Below are positions 6,671-10,950 of a stretch of DNA of 10,950 nt, one piece after another. Every line of letters starts with the position of its first letter. Within the stretch, counting starts at the first letter, position 1. The stretch comes from BS150m-G50 sp964517435 (lineage in GTDB: Bacteria; CAIWAD01; BS150m-G50). The stretch is taken from the NCBI GenBank assembly GCA_964517435.1, contig CAZFEC010000064.1:1-10950 (forward strand). The letters are read 5' to 3'. Position numbers and translations under genes: made by a program. The notes under the pieces were generated by a model, which worked only from the letters and a program-made list of their open reading frames with translations, was not told the origin of the DNA and did not search any database.

Positions 6671-6795
6671 GTGCAGACAATCAGAGATGACCTGCTTTTG
6701 ACCCTCGCAAGAGGCCCGTAGCTGGGAAAAGTAGGACGGCCCGTTTGTTGCGGATAACCATCCGTTCGATCTAATCTGTATTAAGGATTAACGAG
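6667..6795 (+). promoter_or_regulatory. Long leader of the capsid mRNA
   Basis: About 130 bases without a gene, in a phage where most neighbours overlap. It holds a direct repeat GGCCCGT (6713-6719 and 6738-6744) and a small hairpin CGGAT-AACC-ATCCG (6751-6764). The ribosome binding site AAGGA (6783-6787) lies 8 bases before the ATG. No coding frame with a good start is evident in it. Confidence 0.4.
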
Positions 6796-7845
6796 ATGAC
6801 GACTTTCGCAACAAGCGGGGGCATGTCCCTCATCGAACTGGCCAACCGGTCAGCAAACCAGAAACTGCTGAGAATCATCAACGCAATTTCTGCAACCAAT
6901 CAAATCATGCAGTTTGCCCAGTGGACCGAGTGCAACAACGGTCGCACGTATGTAGGCACTCGGCGTACCACTCGCATCACTGGAACGTGGCGAGACTATG
7001 ACGAGGGCGTGGCCGGTGGCACAACCACGACCGAGCCGTATGAAGAGCCCACAAGCACCCTGGCCCATACTTTCCAGATCGATAAGGATCGGAAAGCAGA
7101 CGCCCCTGATCCCATGAAGTTCGTCAACGACGAGATCGAAATGGAGATGCGGGATCTGCAGGTCCAGGCGATGACTGCGTTCTTCTATGGAGATCGTGCC
7201 ACGGACTCCAGCTTCGCCGGCAAGATGGTCAACGGCCTGTCGAACCGCACGGACTGGAACACGCTGTCCAGCTCGTACGTTTATGACAATGCCGGAGGCA
7301 ACGCATCGGCCACGGAAAATAAGACATCGCTGTGGATACTGAGCTTTGGCCCGAACAAGCTGGAACTGTGCTATCCCCGCGGATCAGCCCCGGGTGGTCA
7401 GGACCCTGCAGAACCAGACGCGCAGGGTTGGGGCATCCAGATGAAGCTCCTGAACAAGGACACCGGCGAGGACTCCAGTGGGAACATCTTCCCTGCTGAC
7501 AATATCTGGTTCCAACAGCGATGGGGTCTTGTAGCTCACGATCCCCGTTACATCGCCCGCGTTGGCAACATCTCCACGACCAACATTGATGAGGCCGATG
7601 ACTTTTCCTTTAACGAGGACTACATCATTGACGCCATCAGTGCGATACCCATGGCACATCGGGCTGGAACTGTGGTCTGTGGCAATGCTTTGATGGAAGC
7701 ACAGATATGGAAGGCAGTCAAGAATAGCGGTTCTCGCAACTTCACCGAGGGCGTTGATGCCTTTGGCCAGCGTGTGCCTGCGATCTGCACCCTGCCGTTT
7801 GTACGCTGTGATGCCATCGTTTCCACGGAGGCCACTCTCAGCTAG
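6796..7845 (+). CDS. Major capsid protein (BPP-1 type, HK97 fold)
   Basis: A 349-residue coat protein that forms the icosahedral shell. Several blocks match the BPP-1 Bbp17-type family as I know it. The N-terminal SLIELANRS is followed by a helix NQKLLRIINAISATNQIM. TYVGTRRTTRITGTWRDYDEGV near 52-73 matches the strand pair of the N-arm/E-loop area. Then come ATLAHTF-like TSTLAHTFQIDKD, MTAFFYGD near 130, KTSLWILSFGPNKL near 177-190, YPRGS near 193-197, and a WGLVAHDPRYIARVGNIST block near 239-257. No N-terminal protease or prohead-cleavage domain is visible. AAGGA lies 8 bases before the ATG, inside TTAAGGATTA. It follows the scaffold and is probably expressed from both read-through and its own promoter. 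The role is well supported. Confidence 0.92.
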   Translation: MTTFATSGGMSLIELANRSANQKLLRIINAISATNQIMQFAQWTECNNGRTYVGTRRTTRITGTWRDYDEGVAGGTTTTEPYEEPTSTLAHTFQIDKDRKADAPDPMKFVNDEIEMEMRDLQVQAMTAFFYGDRATDSSFAGKMVNGLSNRTDWNTLSSSYVYDNAGGNASATENKTSLWILSFGPNKLELCYPRGSAPGGQDPAEPDAQGWGIQMKLLNKDTGEDSSGNIFPADNIWFQQRWGLVAHDPRYIARVGNISTTNIDEADDFSFNEDYIIDAISAIPMAHRAGTVVCGNALMEAQIWKAVKNSGSRNFTEGVDAFGQRVPAICTLPFVRCDAIVSTEATLS

Positions 7846-7895
7846 GCAACGCTCTGGGATAAACCGCTGATTGAACCTTTTTTAAGGATTTAGAA

Positions 7896-8324
7896 ATGAA
7901 AGATTACGAAAGAGAAATCTGCTCCGAGCAGGCCTTCACCACGGCGGCTGTTTCGGAGAACACCTGGGACGTGGACGCTGCAGGCAAGAACCTGGGTAAT
8001 GCCCAGATCTACGCACATCTGCGCGTGACCACGGCTTTTGAGACGCTGACCTCCGGTGTGAGGATTCACATTGTGGACTCTGCCGCTGAAGCACTGACTG
8101 GCGACAGGGCAATTGCGACCTTCACCTCCACTGCTTGCAGCGATGATGCTGTCATTCCCGCAGCAGATCTAACTGCAGGAACTCACCTGATCGTTGCCTT
8201 GCCGCCTGGTATTGCCAACAAGCAGTATCTGGGCCTGGCCTTTGTGCCTGTCTCAGAGGCTGCTACGGCAGGCGCGATCACTGCCTGGTTCTCCGAGATC
8301 GCTGGCGAAGTTAATTTGCAATAA
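7896..8324 (+). CDS. Capsid cement/decoration protein, Bbp16-like
   Basis: A 142-residue beta-rich protein directly after the coat gene, the usual place of the BPP-1 Bbp16 cement protein. Matching features: an N-terminal stretch EQAFTTAAVSENTWDV; ALTGDRAIATFTS strands; the pattern VIPAADLTAGTHLIVALPPG near 88-107, which corresponds to the IP-L-AG-VV-LPPG block of that family; then KQYLGLAFV; and a closing GAITAWFSEIAG strand. It would bind the outer capsid and stabilise it. No signal peptide. AAGGA (7884-7888) lies 7 bases before the ATG, in a TTAAGGATTT context almost identical to that of the coat gene, fitting high co-expression. A strong terminator follows. Confidence 0.8.
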   Translation: MKDYEREICSEQAFTTAAVSENTWDVDAAGKNLGNAQIYAHLRVTTAFETLTSGVRIHIVDSAAEALTGDRAIATFTSTACSDDAVIPAADLTAGTHLIVALPPGIANKQYLGLAFVPVSEAATAGAITAWFSEIAGEVNLQ

Positions 8325-8334
8325 CCTCCTTCTG

Positions 8335-8372
8335 GGGCCTGCCGGGACCGCACGTCCCGGTGGGTCTTTTTT
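8335..8372 (+). terminator. Intrinsic terminator after the cement gene
   Basis: CCGGGAC (8342-8348) pairs perfectly with GTCCCGG (8354-8360) across a five-base loop. The stem can extend downward through G-U and C-G pairs to about 8335. It is followed by a run of six T (8367-8372). It begins about ten bases after the stop codon, a classic rho-independent design. Confidence 0.88.
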
Positions 8373-8401
8373 GAAGTTGGTACAAAGTGAAAGGTTTACT
8401 G

Positions 8402-8956
8402 ATGAAGAAGCTATACATTGGCCTGATTGTACTCGTTCTGGGTATGACGGCATGGTCAGCATACACTGCAAGCTGGGGCCGTGGCCCCCGGTACGATCCA
8501 CACTTCTGGAATTGGCCCAACGGTGGTGGCAATAAGTGGATTGCCGAGACAGAGGATTACCTTGACGGCACTCTACCCATCACGCTTACGTCTCCTGTTG
8601 TTACGCAAAGCGTCGAGGTGTTTGATGGCAATGACACACTGACCGCTGCTGAGACAGGGAAGGTTTGTGTGTCCATTGGTCATACGGGCGCGGTCGATGT
8701 CAACACCCTGACATTGACCTTGCCGGCTGCTGCTGCAGGCCTGAACTTCACTTTCGTCGATGCGAACGCAACTGCCACTGATGACCTCTGGATCACTGCT
8801 GGGACTGGGGACACTATCAACGGCGGCACTGCGGCAAAGAGCTTCAAGAATACCGGGGACGTGGTAAATGCGAGCTGCGTATTCACTTGCCGGGACGGCA
8901 CAGATTGGATTGCGATGCCCAGTGCGATCGGCACCTGGGCCAACGACAACAACTAG
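8402..8956 (+). CDS. Unknown beta-rich protein with N-terminal signal or anchor
   Basis: A 184-residue protein. It begins MKKLYIGLIVLVLGMTAW, a short basic start and a hydrophobic core as in Sec signal sequences or a membrane anchor; the cleavage site is not clear (around SAYTA). After a Trp/Pro/Gly-rich stretch, residues from about 70 to the end look like a beta module known from phage virion proteins. It has LTAAETGKV, then LTLTLPAAAAGLNFTFVDAN, ITAGTGDTINGG, and CRDGTDWIAMP near the end with GTW. Three Cys occur in this part. I choose the ATG at 8402 because AAAGG (8390-8394) lies 7 bases upstream; a GTG at 8387 in frame would add five residues. It follows the terminator, so it is probably made at lower level. 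Function unknown; a surface or fibre-like role is inferred. Confidence 0.75.
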   Translation: MKKLYIGLIVLVLGMTAWSAYTASWGRGPRYDPHFWNWPNGGGNKWIAETEDYLDGTLPITLTSPVVTQSVEVFDGNDTLTAAETGKVCVSIGHTGAVDVNTLTLTLPAAAAGLNFTFVDANATATDDLWITAGTGDTINGGTAAKSFKNTGDVVNASCVFTCRDGTDWIAMPSAIGTWANDNN

Positions 8957-8974
8957 CATCATTCTGGGTTGACG

Positions 8975-9011
8975 GGCGGCAAAGGTTTTGGGCCGGAGCC
9001 GCCTTAACCTT
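8975..9011 (+). promoter_or_regulatory. Possible RNA structure before the second secreted gene
   Basis: GGCGGC (8975-8980) can pair with GCCGCC (8998-9003), and AAGGTT (8982-8987) with AACCTT (9006-9011). The two helices interleave, so they would be alternatives or form a pseudoknot. The ribosome binding site AGGAG (9027-9031) follows 15 bases later. There is no T-run, so it is not a standard terminator. Confidence 0.3.
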
Positions 9012-9038
9012 AACGGAACGTATTTTAGGAGTCATGTA

Positions 9039-9980
9039 ATGGATTTTTGTAAAGGTAGAGTTTTACTTGCAGGACTCCTGCTGTTGTCGATGGTAGTCCT
9101 GCTGGCGGTGGGCCCTTTTGTCAGTTGGGCTGAGCCACTTGATACGTATCATCAAGGTTGGAGTTTAGTCAGAGAGACGGCCAACGAAGATGGCGCCAAT
9201 TTCGCAGCAGTCTATGATTTGACCGGTGGGGCCGGGACCAGCAACTTTGCCGGAAAGGATACCAGTAATGTTGCCAATGGCGGGCCTTTCCACATCCGTC
9301 CGACTGGGTATCCGATTCCCGTCTCTGCTGGATCACGCTGGCAATTCGCTATATGCGGTGAGGCTCGTAATGGGGCCGACGATACCTTTAGCTTTGACAT
9401 CGTTGGCTGGGCAACTACCAATGGCATGTTACAGAAGATTGTCGAGGGCGATGGGGTACTGGGCACGCAAACGGTAGTCACCTACCCGGACGACGGGGCC
9501 ACTGCAATAGGTGGCATCGCAAGCGTGACAGGAGTGACATACGACCATACAGGCAACGGTGGAGGTGAGCAGCTATTCACTGACACTGACGACGTTGGCG
9601 CCTTTGACGGGGCGGTAGCGGGCATGATGGCCTATGTGACCGGTACGAATATCACCAGTGGTATCACTGAGATTGGCACGGTAACAGACGCAAACAATAT
9701 GCTGATCGCTGTTACGGCTACCGATGATGCAACCGACGCTACGATTGATTTCCCTGTAGCTTATTGGGCGGATACCATTACCCTCGACGCCACGACCAAA
9801 TGGCCCAAGGCTCAAGGTGACTTGGCCGGCATCAATGTGTACAACAGCGGCGCGAATCAGATCGCAATTGTTGAGGTTCAGACGGCAGGTCTGGAGTGGC
9901 TGCAGTTCGTTGTCTATGATGCCGACGGTGCCACTGGAGAGCAGGCCGGGAACATTACTGTCTACGGTCGGCGGATGTAA
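9039..9980 (+). CDS. Exported unknown protein with Sec signal peptide
   Basis: A 313-residue protein. Residues 1-31 are a convincing signal peptide: basic start (K5, R7), hydrophobic core VLLAGLLLLSMVVLLAV, and a likely cut after SWA (Ser29, Ala31). The mature part is beta-rich, acidic and rich in Gly, Thr and Asp. The segments FSFDIVGWATTNG and YWADTITLDATTKWPK, and the C-terminal GLEWLQFVVYDADG, resemble one virion-type domain. Between them, a Gly/Thr/Asp-rich stretch near residues 150-242 (GVTYDHTGNGGGEQLF through LIAVTATDDATDATIDF) looks inserted. I choose the ATG at 9039 because AGGAG lies 7 bases upstream; an ATG at 9034 is followed at once by TAA. The stop is two bases before the tail adaptor gene. 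The function is not recognised. Confidence 0.78.
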   Translation: MDFCKGRVLLAGLLLLSMVVLLAVGPFVSWAEPLDTYHQGWSLVRETANEDGANFAAVYDLTGGAGTSNFAGKDTSNVANGGPFHIRPTGYPIPVSAGSRWQFAICGEARNGADDTFSFDIVGWATTNGMLQKIVEGDGVLGTQTVVTYPDDGATAIGGIASVTGVTYDHTGNGGGEQLFTDTDDVGAFDGAVAGMMAYVTGTNITSGITEIGTVTDANNMLIAVTATDDATDATIDFPVAYWADTITLDATTKWPKAQGDLAGINVYNSGANQIAIVEVQTAGLEWLQFVVYDADGATGEQAGNITVYGRRM

Positions 9981-9982
9981 TC

Positions 9983-10561
9983 ATGACAATCTCCAAGACA
10001 GAGATATTCAATAAGTCGTTGATGCTTTTCGGTGGGCCGAGTCAAACGTCGTTCATTGACAACGCTGAGACCGACAACAGTACACAGGCGGTCTGGTGTC
10101 GCATTGTCTACGTCAGTTCCATGGACTTCTGCGCGATAGATCTGCAGCCCGGGATATTCAAGGAATACCGGGCCCTAGATGAGACCAGCGACAGCCCAGA
10201 GTCTCTGGATTGGGAGTACGCATTTGACAAGCCCTCTGAGTACATCCACTTGGTAAGGCTGACCAACGCAGAGGACCGGACGCAGGAATACGACTTCGAC
10301 GATATTGGAAACTATCTGTTCTGTGACTTTGAAGAGCCTATTGCCGAGCTGATCATATCGCCCGAGGACAGTGACATAGTGAAGTGGCCGCCTGGTTTTG
10401 CACAGATGGTTGCTGCCCGCATAGCAGTGCAGATCGGAGCGCTCTGGAAGCCTAAGATGATGCCTCTGGCAATCCAGGCGTATCAGGCCGCACGGCGTGA
10501 AGCCTTCGAGGCCTTACCCGACCATATCCCGAAGACTCCAGTTTGGAATGAGAATACATGA
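9983..10561 (+). CDS. Tail adaptor, T7 gp11-like (tail tubular protein A)
   Basis: A 192-residue protein that would bind under the portal ring and link head to tail in a short-tailed phage. The pattern is that of the gp11 family: an N-terminal helix KTEIFNKSLMLFGG, a helical part with CRIVYVSSMDFCAIDL where the chain usually carries the A-x-x-x-Y-x-x-x-R-D-x-x-L helix, then DWEYAFDKPSEYIHLVRL where the family has an aromatic-P-x-D-x-L-R strand. DDIGNYLFCDFEEPIAELII then replaces the usual i-T-n-L-Y-I stretch, and WPPGFAQMVAARIAVQIGAL matches the final helices. Sequence drift is considerable but order and length fit. It starts two bases after the upstream stop and ends overlapping the next ATG (ATGA). 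Confidence 0.75.
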   Translation: MTISKTEIFNKSLMLFGGPSQTSFIDNAETDNSTQAVWCRIVYVSSMDFCAIDLQPGIFKEYRALDETSDSPESLDWEYAFDKPSEYIHLVRLTNAEDRTQEYDFDDIGNYLFCDFEEPIAELIISPEDSDIVKWPPGFAQMVAARIAVQIGALWKPKMMPLAIQAYQAARREAFEALPDHIPKTPVWNENT

Positions 10562-10950
10562 TCGCGGAATTTAAAGGAGATGTTGAGAGTTTGCGGGGCG
10601 TGGTAGACCAGTGGCGTGGCGAGTCAAAGATTGGCATAATGATGCACGGGGACATTGATGTGTTTATGCGGCACTTGCAGAGCCTTATAGACGATCCTGA
10701 TTGTGTTCTGTTTGCCCTGTACAGCGATGGCCGGCCTGTAGGGTTCATAGGTGGCATGCTGTTCATCTCTCATTTGAATGGCAAGCTGTGTGCGAATGAA
10801 CAGAACTGGTATGTGATGAAAGATCACAGAGGGCTTGGGTCTTTGCGATTGAAACGCCGGCTGGAGAAGTGGGCGTATGAGCGTGGCGCGTGGAAGCTAT
10901 TGATGACTGCATCCGCCCTGGCCGGCGACGATCACGAGCGGATCTGCAAG
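10558..10950 (+). CDS. GNAT-family N-acetyltransferase, cut by the window edge
   Basis: The frame is open for 131 codons to the end of the window, so the C-terminus is missing. Residues 49-69 (CVLFALYSDGRPVGFIGGML) give the first strands of the GNAT fold. ANEQNWYVMKDHRGLGSLRL at about 79-98 is the strand plus acetyl-CoA-binding loop (R-G-L-G-S, a variant of the Q/R-x-x-G-x-G/A motif). LEKWAYERGAWKLLMTAS follows as the next helix and strand. The ATG overlaps the previous stop as ATGA. GNAT genes lie among tail genes in several T7-like and BPP-1-like phages; the target there is unknown to me. The acetyltransferase family is well supported; substrate and role are not. Confidence 0.82.
   Translation, partial: MIAEFKGDVESLRGVVDQWRGESKIGIMMHGDIDVFMRHLQSLIDDPDCVLFALYSDGRPVGFIGGMLFISHLNGKLCANEQNWYVMKDHRGLGSLRLKRRLEKWAYERGAWKLLMTASALAGDDHERICK

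Noticed and set aside
7876..7887. CCTT-TTTT-AAGG hairpin covering the ribosome site of the cement gene
   Set aside because: A four-pair, A/T-containing stem is too weak to matter in a highly expressed gene.
8988..9038. Upstream GTG/TTG-type extension of the exported protein by 17 residues
   Set aside because: It would hide the signal peptide inside the protein and has no ribosome site, while the ATG at 9039 has AGGAG at ideal spacing.
1..10950. CRISPR array, tRNA, insertion sequence, integrase site or diversity-generating retroelement
   Set aside because: BPP-1 carries a retroelement, so I looked for a reverse transcriptase and template repeat. No such gene or repeat pair, no spaced repeats and no tRNA cloverleaf were seen in this window.

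Overview
The window is part of the virion-assembly region of a tailed double-stranded DNA phage with a short-tail (podovirus) gene set. It most resembles the Bordetella phage BPP-1 type. Supporting calls, in order, are a small terminase, a large terminase, a T7-type head-to-tail connector (portal), a Bbp19-like small protein, a scaffold, a BPP-1-type major capsid protein, a Bbp16-like capsid cement protein and a T7 gp11-like tail adaptor. Good Shine-Dalgarno sites, sigma70-like promoters and Sec-type signal sequences point to a bacterial, probably Gram-negative, host that cannot be named. Two runs of exactly 100 N (1160-1259 and 4834-4933) indicate a scaffolded, probably metagenomic, assembly. 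Reading frames across those runs cannot be trusted.

Left edge (4-617): a lysozyme-like transglycosylase lies on the minus strand, divergent from everything else. Between it and the plus-strand genes is a compact divergent promoter region. The plus promoter (TTGACA, 16-base spacer, TACAGT) starts the rightward operon. Next come three small genes (618-1301): a coiled-coil protein that appears split by a frame change near 736-739, a 61-residue helical protein, and a short helical protein interrupted by the first gap that resembles the crAss001_48-related phage family.

Packaging and portal (1301-5146): small terminase, large terminase and portal are tightly packed. The portal runs into the second gap near its natural C-terminus. 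After the gap there is a separate small zinc-ribbon protein, so the apparent 678-residue fusion is an assembly artefact.

Head assembly (5158-8372): a basic unknown protein, the Bbp19-like protein and the scaffold overlap or nearly overlap. A second promoter that closely matches the first, followed by a long leader, precedes the major capsid gene. The cement protein follows, and then a strong intrinsic terminator (8335-8372).

After the terminator (8402-10950): two unknown proteins with N-terminal signal or anchor sequences sit where virion genes are expected. They are followed by the gp11-like tail adaptor and a GNAT acetyltransferase cut by the window edge. The two signal-bearing proteins, the shared promoter design and the split small gene are the least expected parts. 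I see no CRISPR array, tRNA, insertion sequence or integrase.
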